This document shows positions 1 to 9,028 of a stretch of 64,000 bases of DNA, in pieces. This DNA comes from Nocardioides marinus (GTDB taxonomy: Bacteria; Pseudomonadota; Alphaproteobacteria; Rhodobacterales; Rhodobacteraceae). Location of the stretch: NCBI GenBank assembly GCA_019801415.1, contig JAHVJD010000006.1, forward strand, positions 124,001 through 188,000, written 5' to 3'. The notes beneath the pieces are model-generated. The model ran no database searches, was not told the origin of the DNA, and worked only from the letters and a program-made list of their open reading frames with translations. The position numbers and the translations under genes are program-made. The stretch's first letter is position 1, and the number at the start of each line of letters is the position of its first letter.

Positions 1-153
1 GCGGTGGTCAGTCCGCGGCTGAAGGTGCATGGGGTGCAGGGGCTGCGCGTCGTCGATGCCTCGGTTTTTCCCAATCTGACCTCGGGCAACACCAATGCCC
101 CGACCATGATGCTGGCGTACCGCGCCGCTGATCTCATTCTGGAGGACGCATGA
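1..153 (+). CDS. GMC-family oxidoreductase, C-terminal fragment
   Basis: The gene is cut by the window start, and only the last 50 codons are present. The fragment reads VVDASVFPN then [17 protein letters not shown], the typical C-terminus of FAD-dependent GMC (choline dehydrogenase-like) oxidoreductases. That part closes the active site with its conserved Asn and the FAD-contacting NTNAP stretch. Members oxidise alcohols to aldehydes. Its stop overlaps the start of the next gene (ATGA), and an aldehyde dehydrogenase follows two genes on, so an alcohol-to-acid oxidation series is plausible. The substrate cannot be told from this fragment. Confidence 0.85.
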   Translation, partial: AVVSPRLKVHGVQGLRVVDASVFPNLTSGNTNAPTMMLAYRAADLILEDA

Positions 154-1322
154 GCACGCCTTATTCCATGTCCGGCGCGGTGCCGGTCGCCAACATTCGC
201 GGCAAGGACGACACCGGTCCGCGGATCCGCCGGATCGAGACCTTCTGCACGCCTTTGGTCGGCTTTGTGCGGGTCACCGCAGAGGACGGCAGCACCGGCT
301 GGGGGCAGGTGTCCACCTACAGCAGCGATCTGACCTGCGAGATCCTGCACCGGCAGGTGGCGCCCTGGGCGCTGGGGCGCGGTATGGATGCGCTGGAGGA
401 CGTGATCGCCGAGATCCCGCTGCGCGAGCACAAGTTCCCTGGAACCTATCTGCGCCGGGCCATGGCGGGACTGGACACCGCGGTCTGGGACTGGCGCGGC
501 AAGGCGGCGGGAAAGCCCGTGGCTGAACTGCTGGGCGGCACGGCAGGGCCGCTGCGGGCCTATGCCTCCTCGATGCGGCGCGACATCACGCCCGAGGATG
601 AGGCCACGCGCCTGCAACGCCTGCGCGATGACTATGGTTTTGATGCCTTCAAGGTGCGGGTCGGCGCCGAATGCGGCCAGGATCGGGACGAATGGGAGGG
701 ACGGACCGAGGCGATCATCCCGGCCATCCGCAAGGCCATGGGACCGGATGCGGCGTTGCTGGTCGACGGCAACTCGGGGTTTGGCCCCGCCCGCGCGATT
801 GAGGTCGGGCGGATGCTGGAGGCCAACGGTTACGAACATTTTGAGGAGCCTTGCCCCTATTGGGAGCTGGAACAGACCGCCGAAGTCACCCGCGAATTGT
901 CCATCGACGTGGCGGGTGGCGAGCAGGACTGGGACCTGCAGCAGTGGAAGCGGATCGTTGCGATGCGCGCGGTCGACATCATTCAGCCCGATATTCTGTA
1001 TCTGGGCGGCATGGTGCGCAGCATGGAGGTGGCCCGCATGGGCCATGCTGCCGGCCTGCCTTGCACCCCCCATGCGGCCAACCTGTCGCTGGTGACGCTG
1101 TTCACCATGCATCTGCTGCGCGCAGTGCCCAATCCGGGCCGCTACCTGGAGTTCTCGATCGAGGGCGACGACTACTATCCCTGGCAGCGTGAGTTGTTCC
1201 GCAACGATCCCTTCACCATCACGGACGGTCAGGCGGTTGTGAGTGATGCCCCCGGTTGGGGCGTCGAGATCTGCCCCGAGTGGCTGGCCAAATCCACCTA
1301 CAAATGCAGCGAGGACGCATGA
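150..1322 (+). CDS. Mandelate racemase/muconate lactonizing enzyme family protein (enolase superfamily)
   Basis: A 390-residue protein with the enolase-superfamily barrel. Visible active-site elements are a KVR version of the KxK motif (about residue 168), metal ligands Asp in LLVDGN (about 205), Glu in FEEP (232-233) and Glu in GGEQD (about 257), an Asp in IIQPD, and the catalytic His in TPHAAN (about 309). The His plus Asp dyad places it in the mandelate racemase subgroup, whose members dehydrate acid sugars or racemise alpha-hydroxy acids. It overlaps the GMC gene by ATGA and the following aldehyde dehydrogenase in the same way, so it is translationally coupled. The specific substrate is unknown. 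Confidence 0.85.
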   Translation: MSTPYSMSGAVPVANIRGKDDTGPRIRRIETFCTPLVGFVRVTAEDGSTGWGQVSTYSSDLTCEILHRQVAPWALGRGMDALEDVIAEIPLREHKFPGTYLRRAMAGLDTAVWDWRGKAAGKPVAELLGGTAGPLRAYASSMRRDITPEDEATRLQRLRDDYGFDAFKVRVGAECGQDRDEWEGRTEAIIPAIRKAMGPDAALLVDGNSGFGPARAIEVGRMLEANGYEHFEEPCPYWELEQTAEVTRELSIDVAGGEQDWDLQQWKRIVAMRAVDIIQPDILYLGGMVRSMEVARMGHAAGLPCTPHAANLSLVTLFTMHLLRAVPNPGRYLEFSIEGDDYYPWQRELFRNDPFTITDGQAVVSDAPGWGVEICPEWLAKSTYKCSEDA

Positions 1323-2806
1323 TGACCTCCGACCGGATGATTTCCACCTATTTCGAAACCGGCACCTTGCCGGATCTGCCGCGCGACCATTTCATCGATG
1401 GCGCATTCGTAGCGGCTGACAGCGGCAACCGCATGGAAAGCTTCGATCCCGGCACCGGCGAAGCCTTTGCCGATTTTGCCGCCGGCACCGCGGCCGATGT
1501 GGACCGCGCCGTGACCAGCGCCGCCGAAGGCTTCGAGGCCTGGCGCAACACGCCGCCCGCCCGCCGCTGCGCCATCCTGAACGAGGCGGCGCGCCTGATG
1601 CGCGCCGAGGCGGACAGGTTGGCGGTGGTCGAAAGCCTCGACAGCGGCAAGACGCTCGCTGAGGCGCAGGGGGACGTTGCGGGTTCGGCACGTCTGTTCG
1701 AATACTACGCAGGTGCCGCGGACAAGCTGGACGGGCGCAGCGTCAACCTTGGCAACGGCAACGCCGCTTTCACCCTGCGAGAGCCTGTGGGCGTGACCGC
1801 GCATATCGTGCCGTGGAACTATCCGACCTCGACGCTGGTACGCGGTATCGCCCCGGCGCTGGCGGCGGGCTGTTCGGCGGTGGTTAAACCGGCGGAAACC
1901 ACGCCCTTTACCGCGCTGATGATTGCCGAACTGCTGCTGCGCGCGGGCGTGCCTGCCGGGGTCGTCAACGTGGTCACCGGCACCGGCATCGAGGCCGGTG
2001 CGCCGCTGGTCACCGACCCTCGGGTGCGGCACGTGACCTTCACCGGGTCGGTCGCGACCGGCGTGGGCGTGATGCAGAACGTGGCCCCGAATGTGACCGG
2101 GCTGACGCTGGAACTGGGGGGCAAGTCGCCGCTCATCGCCTTTGCCGATGCCGATCCGGAGGATGTGGCCGAGGGCGCACTCTGGGCCATTTTTTCGAAC
2201 TCTGGGCAGATCTGCTCGGCCGGATCGCGGCTGGTGATCCACCGTGATCTGCACGCCGAGGTTCTGGAACGGTTGGTCAAAAAAGCGCAAGGCTTGCGCT
2301 TTGGCCATGGGCTGCGCAACCCGGACATGGGGGCCGTCAACTCCGAACGCCATCTGGAGCAGATCGCGGGGCACGTTGAGCGCGCTCGCGCCCGGGGTGT
2401 CGAGATCGTCACCGGTGGCAACACGGCCACGGACCCGGAAACCGGTAAGGGCTGGTTCTACGAGCCAACCATTCTGGATAACCTCAGCGCGAGCGATGAT
2501 GCGGTGCTGCAAGAGATATTTGGCCCCGTTCTCGCCGTGCAAATCTTTGAAAGTGAAGAAGAAGCTTTGAACCTTGCCAATGGCACCGATTTTGCCTTGG
2601 CGGCCGGTATCTATACCAAAGACATGTCCACCGCGCTGCGTATGGCACAGCGTGTCGATGCGGGGCAGGTCACCGTCAACGATTATTGGGCGGGAGGGAT
2701 CGAACTGCCCTTTGGCGGCAACCGGAAGTCCGGGTTTGGCCGCGAAAAAGGGCTGGAGGGGCTCGACGCCTATACCCGTTCAAAATCTATCACACTTGCA
2801 GTGTAA
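1319..2806 (+). CDS. NAD(P)-dependent aldehyde dehydrogenase
   Basis: About 495 residues, the usual ALDH length. The catalytic Glu lies in LELGGKSP (about 265) and the nucleophile Cys in SGQICSAG (about 298). PWNYPTS and FTGSVATG are the cofactor-binding segments. I place the start at the ATG at 1319, which overlaps the previous stop; an open frame extends upstream to 1256 but would sit inside the enolase gene. A second ATG follows at once at 1322. With the GMC oxidoreductase upstream it would oxidise the aldehyde formed from an alcohol substrate. Similarity is to the betaine/aminoaldehyde dehydrogenase branch, but the substrate is not established. Confidence 0.9.
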   Translation: MMTSDRMISTYFETGTLPDLPRDHFIDGAFVAADSGNRMESFDPGTGEAFADFAAGTAADVDRAVTSAAEGFEAWRNTPPARRCAILNEAARLMRAEADRLAVVESLDSGKTLAEAQGDVAGSARLFEYYAGAADKLDGRSVNLGNGNAAFTLREPVGVTAHIVPWNYPTSTLVRGIAPALAAGCSAVVKPAETTPFTALMIAELLLRAGVPAGVVNVVTGTGIEAGAPLVTDPRVRHVTFTGSVATGVGVMQNVAPNVTGLTLELGGKSPLIAFADADPEDVAEGALWAIFSNSGQICSAGSRLVIHRDLHAEVLERLVKKAQGLRFGHGLRNPDMGAVNSERHLEQIAGHVERARARGVEIVTGGNTATDPETGKGWFYEPTILDNLSASDDAVLQEIFGPVLAVQIFESEEEALNLANGTDFALAAGIYTKDMSTALRMAQRVDAGQVTVNDYWAGGIELPFGGNRKSGFGREKGLEGLDAYTRSKSITLAV

Positions 2807-2842
2807 GGCGCTGCAAAGAGGCATTTCCCAAGGAGGAGGAAC

Positions 2843-4414
2843 ATGATGCTGAAGACCACCACCGCCCTGGCGGCACCGACCCGTCGCGGTTTTCTCGCGG
2901 GCGCCGCGGCGGGCGGGATGGCCCTGGGGCTGGGGCTGAACACCCGCGCCCACGCCGCAGTGCCCAAGAAGGGCGGAACCCTGCGGGTGGGCTATACCCA
3001 AGGCAGCACTTCGGATTCTCTGGACCCGGCGACCTACGCAAACGACTTCATGTTCGCCACCAGCTATGCGGTGTTCTCGACCCTGGTGGAAATCGCCCCG
3101 GATGGCTCCGCCCAGCCGGATCTCGCCGAAAGCTACGAGGCAACCCCGGACGCGCGTGTCTGGACGTTCCGGTTGCGCGATGACGCCACATTCTCGGACG
3201 GCAAGACAGTCACGGCTGTCGATGTGATCTCTTCGATCCGTCATCATATGGGGCCGGACTCCAAGTCAGGCGTGAAGCCGCTGCTGGCGCAGATCAAGGA
3301 CATCCGCGCTGACGGCGACAACGTGGTGATCTTTGAGCTGGAAGACGGCAATGCTGATTTTCCTTTCATCTTCAATGACTACCACCTGACCATCCGGCAG
3401 GACAAAGATGGCTCCATCGACCCTGAAAGCCGGATCGGTACCGGTGGCTATGTGATCGAGGCGTTTGAGCCGGGCGTGCGTATCGAACTGAAGCGCCGCG
3501 ACGATTACTGGAAGGCGGGCCGCGCCCATTTTGACAAGGTGGTGCTGCTGAAGGTTGGCGATCCGGCGGCACGGATGAACGCGCTGATGACCGGCGAGGT
3601 CGATCTGATCGACCGCCCGGACCTCAAGACCATCCACTTGCTGAAACGCAACCGCAACATCAAGATCCACACCCAGAACGGCACCCTGCATTACACCATG
3701 CCGATGCAGGTGACCGCAGCGCCGTTTGACGACGTGAACGTGCGCCTGGCATTGAAGCACGCAATCGACCGCGAGGCGATCGTGCAGAAGGTTCTGAAGG
3801 GCTTTGGCACGGTAGGCAATGACCACCCGATCGCGTCGTCCATGCCCTATTACAACGCCGAACTGGAACAGCACGCCTATGATCCCGACAAGGCAAAGCA
3901 CTACCTGTCCAAGTCCGGTCTCAGCAGCCTGGATGTGACGCTGCACACCGCAGATGCGGCGTTCAATGGCGCGGTGGATGCGTCTGTGCTGTTCTCCGAG
4001 GCGGCCAAGGGCGCGGGCATCAATCTGAAGGTCTCGCGCGAGCCCGATGACGGCTACTGGGCCAACGTCTGGCTGCAAAAGCCCTTCTGCTGCAGTTACT
4101 GGGGCGGCCGTCCGACACCGGATCTGATGTTCTCTGCCGGTTATGCCGCCACCGCCGACTGGAATGACACCAGCTGGAAAAACGAGCGCTTCAACCAGCT
4201 CTTGGCCGAAGGTCGGTCGCAGCTGGACCAGGGCTTGCGCGCCGAGATCTATGGCGAAATGCAGCAGCTGTGCCAGACCGACGGTGGGGCGCTGATCCCG
4301 GCTTTCGGCCAGTATGTCTCGGCGATGAGCACCAAGGTGCAGACCCCCGAGCGGGTCTCGGAAATGTGGGATCTGGACAGCATCCGGTTCATCGAGCGCT
4401 GGTGGATGGCCTGA
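2843..4414 (+). CDS. ABC transporter substrate-binding protein, family 5 (peptide/nickel type)
   Basis: A 523-residue periplasmic binding protein of the DppA/OppA family. The N-terminus has a twin-arginine signal (TRRGFLAGAAAGG, arginines at 13-14) ending near THAHA-like ARAHAA, so it is exported folded by the Tat system. Family features include the lobe I segment SYEATPDARVWTFRLRDD and FSDGKTVTAVDV. A strong AGGAGG site precedes the ATG pair at 2843/2846. It lies 36 bases after the aldehyde dehydrogenase and heads a four-gene importer. Given its neighbours, the ligand may be an opine, glycoside or other polar compound rather than a peptide. Confidence 0.92.
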   Translation: MMLKTTTALAAPTRRGFLAGAAAGGMALGLGLNTRAHAAVPKKGGTLRVGYTQGSTSDSLDPATYANDFMFATSYAVFSTLVEIAPDGSAQPDLAESYEATPDARVWTFRLRDDATFSDGKTVTAVDVISSIRHHMGPDSKSGVKPLLAQIKDIRADGDNVVIFELEDGNADFPFIFNDYHLTIRQDKDGSIDPESRIGTGGYVIEAFEPGVRIELKRRDDYWKAGRAHFDKVVLLKVGDPAARMNALMTGEVDLIDRPDLKTIHLLKRNRNIKIHTQNGTLHYTMPMQVTAAPFDDVNVRLALKHAIDREAIVQKVLKGFGTVGNDHPIASSMPYYNAELEQHAYDPDKAKHYLSKSGLSSLDVTLHTADAAFNGAVDASVLFSEAAKGAGINLKVSREPDDGYWANVWLQKPFCCSYWGGRPTPDLMFSAGYAATADWNDTSWKNERFNQLLAEGRSQLDQGLRAEIYGEMQQLCQTDGGALIPAFGQYVSAMSTKVQTPERVSEMWDLDSIRFIERWWMA

Positions 4415-4436
4415 TCCGTCCTCCAGAGCTGCAAAT

Positions 4437-4468
4437 GCATGAGGCGGCCTGGCCGGGCGGCCTCATGC
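4437..4468 (+). promoter_or_regulatory. Inverted repeat between binding-protein and permease genes
   Basis: Perfect 9-bp arms GCATGAGGC (4437-4445) and GCCTCATGC (4460-4468) enclose a GC-rich 14-base loop. A TTTT run follows a few bases later. It sits directly after the binding-protein stop and before the permease ribosome site. Such hairpins commonly protect the binding-protein mRNA or attenuate read-through, which gives more binding protein than permease. The role is inferred from position. Confidence 0.55.
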
Positions 4469-4507
4469 AGGCGTGTTTTCTGTCGCGACTTAACAGGAGG
4501 CTTTGAG

Positions 4508-5464
4508 TTGCCCCCATTGATGAAGCTGATTTCCAGCCGGCTGGCCCTTGGCGCCGTGACGCTGTTGGCGGTCTCTGCGCTGATGTTTGTCGGCATCGAA
4601 CTGCTGCCGGGTGATCTGGCCCAACAGATCCTCGGCCAGTCCGCCACACCGGAAACGCTGGCTGCCTTCCGCGCCGAACTCGGCTTGGACCAGCCCGCGC
4701 ATCTGCGCTACCTTGACTGGCTGGCGGCCGCCGCGCAGGGGGACTTTGGCACCTCGATGGCGTCGCAGCGGGCAGTTGCGGATTTGCTGTCCACGCGCCT
4801 GACAAATACCATGTTCCTTGCCTGTTATGCCGCCGTAATCGCGGTTCCTGTGGCGATCCTGCTGGGACTGCTCAGCGCGTTGTGGCGTAACTCGCTGTTC
4901 GACCGCAGCGTCAATGTCGGCGCGCTCGGTGCGATCTCGATGCCGGAGTTCTTTGTCGCCTATCTTCTGGTTCTGTTTCTGTCGATCCGCATGGGCTGGT
5001 TTCCGACACTCGCCCGCATCGATGAGGCTTCCTCCTTTGGCGATGCGCTCTACCGCAGCTTCCTGCCTGCGCTGACCCTGATCCTGGTGGTCATCGCCCA
5101 CATGATGCGAATGACGCGCGCGGCCATCATCAACGTGCTGGCGGCGCCTTACATCGAGATGGCCCGGCTGAAGGGCGTGCCGCGCTGGCGGGTCATCGTG
5201 CTGCATGCGCTGCCCAATGCGCTGGCACCGATCATCAACGTGGTGGCGCTGAATCTCGCCTACCTGATCGTCGGTGTTGTCGTGGTGGAGGTCGTGTTCT
5301 CCTACCCGGGTTTGGGGCAGCTTTTGGTCGATGCCGTTGCCAGCCGCGATTTCCCGGTCGTGCAGGCTGTCGGCCTGTTTTTTGCCGGCACCTACATCAC
5401 CCTGAACGTGCTGGCCGACATCCTGTCGATCCTGTCCAACCCGCGCCTGCGGCACGCACGATAA
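4508..5464 (+). CDS. ABC transporter permease, DppB type
   Basis: About 318 residues and six predicted membrane helices. It begins near SSRLALGAVTLLAVSALMF and contains the EAA-type loop around MARLKGVPRWRVIVLHALPNAL. The family signature of DppB/OppB permeases is clear. I choose the TTG at 4508 because AGGAGG at 4495-4500 lies 7 bases upstream; an in-frame ATG at 4520 is the alternative. The longer frame from 4439 would overlap the hairpin and has no ribosome site. It pairs with the next permease to form the channel. Confidence 0.9.
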   Translation: MPPLMKLISSRLALGAVTLLAVSALMFVGIELLPGDLAQQILGQSATPETLAAFRAELGLDQPAHLRYLDWLAAAAQGDFGTSMASQRAVADLLSTRLTNTMFLACYAAVIAVPVAILLGLLSALWRNSLFDRSVNVGALGAISMPEFFVAYLLVLFLSIRMGWFPTLARIDEASSFGDALYRSFLPALTLILVVIAHMMRMTRAAIINVLAAPYIEMARLKGVPRWRVIVLHALPNALAPIINVVALNLAYLIVGVVVVEVVFSYPGLGQLLVDAVASRDFPVVQAVGLFFAGTYITLNVLADILSILSNPRLRHAR

Positions 5465-5476
5465 AGGAGCGCAGAC

Positions 5477-6292
5477 GTGAAAACCCTTAAATCCGCCCCG
5501 CCTACCGCCTTGCTGGGAATGCTGATCCTGGCTGCCGTATTGGTTACTGGGGTGTTTGCCCCGCTATTGGCGCCCTACGGGGAAACCGAAATCGTCGGGG
5601 TCGAATACGAACCCTGGAGCGCCGCCTTCCCGCTCGGCACCGACAACCTGGGCCGGGACATGCTGTCGCGGATGATCTACGGCGCCCGCAATACCGTCGG
5701 TTTGGCGCTGCTGACCACCGGCATCGCTTTCACCGCAGGCGCGGCTCTGGGCATGGTGGCCGCGCTGAAGGGCGGTTGGACAGACCAGATCCTGTCGCGG
5801 GTGATCGATGTGCTGATGGCCGTTCCGCCGCTGATCCTTGCGCTGATGCTGTTGGCCATTGTCGGTCCTTCTATCCCCAACATGGTGGGCGTTATCGCGG
5901 TGATCTACATCGCGCCGGTGTTTCGCCTGTCGCGCGCCGCGGCAATGAATGTGGTCAGCCAGGATTTCATCCAGGCCGCCCAGCTGCGCGGGGAGGGGAC
6001 GTTGTGGTTGTTGCGTCGCGAGGTGCTACCGAACATCTCCTCGACTCTGATTGCAGAGTTTGGCTTGCGCTTCTGCTTCGTGTTTCTCTTCATTGCCGCG
6101 CTCAGCTTCCTTGGCATTGGCATTCAGCCGCCCACCGCTGACTGGGGCTCGATGGTGAAGGAAAATGCGACGCTGATCACCTTTGGCGACATTACCCCGC
6201 TGATCCCGGCAGCAGCCATCGCGCTGCTGACCATTGCCATCAATTTTATTGTCGACTGGATGCTGCACCGCGCCAGCGGCCTGAAGAGCTGA
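5477..6292 (+). CDS. ABC transporter permease, DppC type
   Basis: A 271-residue inner-membrane permease of the DppC/OppC family. The characteristic start region FPLGTDNLGRDMLSRMIYGARN (around residue 54 on) is present. The EAA loop is AAQLRGEGTLWLLRREVLPN, and the conserved SFLGIGIQPP and DWGSM motifs follow. It begins 12 bases after the DppB-type gene with a weak GGAG site. Together they import the ligand delivered by the binding protein at 2843-4414. Confidence 0.93.
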   Translation: MKTLKSAPPTALLGMLILAAVLVTGVFAPLLAPYGETEIVGVEYEPWSAAFPLGTDNLGRDMLSRMIYGARNTVGLALLTTGIAFTAGAALGMVAALKGGWTDQILSRVIDVLMAVPPLILALMLLAIVGPSIPNMVGVIAVIYIAPVFRLSRAAAMNVVSQDFIQAAQLRGEGTLWLLRREVLPNISSTLIAEFGLRFCFVFLFIAALSFLGIGIQPPTADWGSMVKENATLITFGDITPLIPAAAIALLTIAINFIVDWMLHRASGLKS

Positions 6293-6302
6293 GGACACGC
6301 CC

Positions 6303-7907
6303 ATGAGCAAGCTACTGGACATCCGCGGCCTGCGGCTCGAGGCGGGGCCGAAGGGGAAGCGCACCACCATTTTGCATGGTCTGGACCTGAGCCTGAACAG
6401 GGGCGAGGTGTTGGGGTTGGTGGGCGAAAGCGGCGCCGGCAAGAGCTCAGCCGGGCTGGCGGCGATGGGCTACACCCGCGGCGGGGTAGCGATCACCGCG
6501 GGCGAGATCCTGTTTGACGGGATCGACCTTGCGCAGGCAAGCACGGCGACGCTGCAAGATTTGCATGGGCGCCGCATTGCCTATGTGGCGCAGTCTGCGG
6601 CAGCCAGCTTCAACCCGGCGCACCGGCTGATCGACCAGTTCTGCGAGGCACCATTGCTGCATGGCACCGCCGCGCGGGCCGAGGCCGAGGCCGACGCCAT
6701 CGCACTCTACCGCCAGATGCAGCTGCCGGACCCTCAACAGATTGGTTTTCGCTATCCGCATCAGGTGTCAGGCGGCCAGTTGCAGCGGGCGATGACGGCC
6801 ATGGCGATGGCGTGCCGACCTGACCTGATCATTTTCGATGAGCCGACGACGGCGCTGGATGTGACCACCCAAATCGAAGTTCTGGGCGCGATCCGCGATA
6901 TTGTCGAACGTTATGACACGGCGGCGATCTACATCACGCACGATCTGGCCGTCGTCAGCCAGATGGCCGATCGCATAACGGTGATGCAACATGGCCGGGA
7001 GGTGGAAACGGCGCAGACGCGAAAGATGTTGGAGGCGCCCAAAGCGGACTACACCAAGTCGCTGTGGGCCGTGCGGGCGCTGGATCGACCCCGACGCGAT
7101 ACAAACGACACGGAGACGGTCCTGTCACTGAGCGGGGTTACTGCAGGCTATGGAACCACCAAGGTGCTGGATGGTGTCAGCCTCGACCTCCCCAAAGGCC
7201 GGACCACTGCGGTTGTTGGCGAAAGCGGATCGGGAAAGTCCACCTTGGCCAAGGTGATTGCCGGCGTCTTGCCGCCCGGAGAAGGCAAGGTTCTGTGGCA
7301 GGGCAAACCCCTTCCCGGGCCTTATCAGAAGCGCAACCGCGCCACGCTTCGTCATATCCAGATGGTGTACCAGATGGCGGATACTGCACTGAACCCGCGT
7401 CACACCGTGCGCGAGACACTGGAGCGACCGGTGCGGCATTTCCTGGGTCTGCGCGGATCTGCGCTGCGGGCGCGGGTGAACCAATTGATGGAACTGATCG
7501 AGTTGGATCCGGCCACCTTCCTTGATCGCCGCATTCCCGAGCTGTCAGGTGGACAGAAGCAACGCATCGGCATCGCGCGGGCCCTTGCGGCGGAGCCGGA
7601 GTTCATTATCTGCGATGAGGTCACCAGCGCGCTTGATCAGCTCGTGGCGGAAGGGATCTTGCGGCTGTTGTTGCGGCTGCAGGATGAGTTGGGGCTGACT
7701 TATTTGTTCATCACCCACGATCTCGCCACGGTTGAGGCGATTGCCGATCAGGTCGTCATCATGCAGCGGGGAAAGATTGTAGAGACCGGTGCGCAGCATC
7801 AAATTTTCGCCGCGCCGAAGTCGGATTACACGAAACGGCTGCTGGCCTCGGTCCCGCAAATGGACGCGGGCTGGCTTGACGGCGTCAGGCAGAGACTGGC
7901 CAGTTGA
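6303..7907 (+). CDS. ABC transporter ATP-binding protein with two fused ATPase domains (DppD-DppF type)
   Basis: A 534-residue protein with two complete nucleotide-binding domains. The first has Walker A GESGAGKSS (about residue 41), signature VSGGQLQRA and Walker B LIIFDEPT. The second has Walker A GESGSGKST (about 306), signature LSGGQKQRIGIARAL and Walker B FIICDEVT. Usually DppD and DppF are separate proteins; here one chain supplies both. It ends the importer operon. A region of decayed insertion sequences follows it. Confidence 0.93.
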   Translation: MSKLLDIRGLRLEAGPKGKRTTILHGLDLSLNRGEVLGLVGESGAGKSSAGLAAMGYTRGGVAITAGEILFDGIDLAQASTATLQDLHGRRIAYVAQSAAASFNPAHRLIDQFCEAPLLHGTAARAEAEADAIALYRQMQLPDPQQIGFRYPHQVSGGQLQRAMTAMAMACRPDLIIFDEPTTALDVTTQIEVLGAIRDIVERYDTAAIYITHDLAVVSQMADRITVMQHGREVETAQTRKMLEAPKADYTKSLWAVRALDRPRRDTNDTETVLSLSGVTAGYGTTKVLDGVSLDLPKGRTTAVVGESGSGKSTLAKVIAGVLPPGEGKVLWQGKPLPGPYQKRNRATLRHIQMVYQMADTALNPRHTVRETLERPVRHFLGLRGSALRARVNQLMELIELDPATFLDRRIPELSGGQKQRIGIARALAAEPEFIICDEVTSALDQLVAEGILRLLLRLQDELGLTYLFITHDLATVEAIADQVVIMQRGKIVETGAQHQIFAAPKSDYTKRLLASVPQMDAGWLDGVRQRLAS

Positions 7908-8034
7908 CCATCCACGAGTACTTGGCATAAATTTCCGGCCCCAATGGAGATACCCTTGGCACCGGGATAGCCGGTTTAAGTCGCTACTGTTGTGTCAGCG
8001 GCGTCAGATCCTGTTGGTAACTTTATCTGTCTGG

Positions 8035-8450
8035 TCGTAGGAGCCACCCGCTTTTGACTGATTTTACACAACGCTTTCGCGATGGTGACCGGTTTTCTGG
8101 CAACGGCGGTGAGCGCTGCGGCCTGCTTCTGGCCGACATGCGAAGAAGCAGGCGATGACTTTCGCATCGATAAGGTCTATGCCAGCGCGCGTGCCTCGGC
8201 TCTGCGCAAAGGCCGTCACCTGAGCTGGTGGCACCTCCCGGCTGCAACGTCTCCTCCCTCCAAAAAATGCCCAGAGCTGCCATTCTGGACCGCCAGCCGA
8301 CGTAAGCGGGCAAGGGCAACTCTGTTACGGACAAGATCCGCGACCGCAGCATGACCTGTCGGAGCATTGGGCACTCTGCAACGATGCCCATTAGGGTGGC
8401 GATAAAGGTCCAGCCAATCGCGGCTGACGTTTTTCCGGACGTGGCGGCCA
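8035..8450 (-). pseudogene. Decayed IS110-family transposase
   Basis: Reading the minus strand across frames gives three IS110-like blocks. First is NVSRDWLDLYRHPNG (about 8428-8385; family form DVSKDWLD, so the first catalytic Asp is Asn here). Second, after a frameshift, is VPPAQVTAFAQSRGTRAG followed by DLIDAKVIA (family form KTDRIDAxVIA, about 8245-8145). Third, after loss of the whole centre, is ALTAVARKPVTIAKALC (about 8110-8060), the usual C-terminal block. The DEDD catalytic core is incomplete and frames are broken, so it cannot encode a working enzyme. No intact ends or target duplication were found. Confidence 0.7.
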
Positions 8451-8579
8451 TGCTCTCTTCCTTCTGGTACGCGGTCCTGTAAGGCCGCAATCAACTGTTC
8501 GAGACGGTGAAGAGAGGCGATGCCGACAGGCTGGGAGCGTTGACATGGCACAAGGGGCAGGTCGCATACCGAAGAGATA

Positions 8580-8885
8580 GTTGACCAACGCTGCGGGCGT
8601 GCGGGCTGACAGGAATTCCTTGGTACACCTACGCGGAGTGTTGCGCTGCTTTCGATCCGGGATACAGACGCGAAACCCTTTGTCCCTTGGCGCTCCTCTG
8701 CACCTGTCCGCGCCATAACCACGATATGCAAGCAGCCAACTGACTCATGGTAAGATCCTTAGAAGCGCCTGCGAGCCGATGTAATCGGTGATCTGCCCTG
8801 CCGCCTTTAACAGGCTGATTGGCCGACCCTTGCCGTCACAGACGGCATTGTGTGTTGCGTTGATGCCGCCTGGGCCGATAGCGAC
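8580..8885 (-). pseudogene. Decayed IS5-family (IS427-like) transposase
   Basis: One minus-strand frame reads GGINATHNAVCDGKGRPIS, then AAGQITDYIGSQALLRILP. An in-frame TGA at 8745-8747 comes next, followed by WLLAYRGYGADRCRGAP and KGFRVCIPDRKQRNT. These match the IS5/IS427 core (NTKLHAVxDxxGRP ... WLLxDRGYDADWFR ... CIPGRKxR). The catalytic Asp before RGY is Tyr here. The end of the reading, FLSARTPAALVNYLF, resembles the family C-terminus brought close by deletion. The gene is dead through the stop, the active-site change and the deletions. Confidence 0.7.
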
Positions 8886-8901
8886 GTATATTGAATCGGC
8901 C

Positions 8902-8923
8902 AAGCGGGCCTCTCGGCCCGCCT
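8902..8923. terminator. GC-rich hairpin downstream of etfA
   Basis: Arms AAGCGGGCC and GGCCCGCCT pair over 7 bp, plus one outer pair after a mismatch, around the loop TCTC. A short T-rich stretch (CTCTTTGTG) follows on the plus strand. It lies about 105 bases past the etfA stop and could end etfA transcription or be a leftover of the adjacent transposon debris. Confidence 0.35.
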
Positions 8924-9028
8924 GGCTCTTTGTGTGTATTGGCAGCGTTCAACTGCGCGTGGCGGATGCTAAATAGCCCGGAAAACGGACCGGAAAGAAC
9001 GAGGTTTTCCGTCACCGCCACGCGAATG

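Noticed and set aside
8902-8923. Hairpin considered as part of a tRNA or small RNA gene
   Set aside because: No cloverleaf arms, anticodon or T-loop could be fitted around it.
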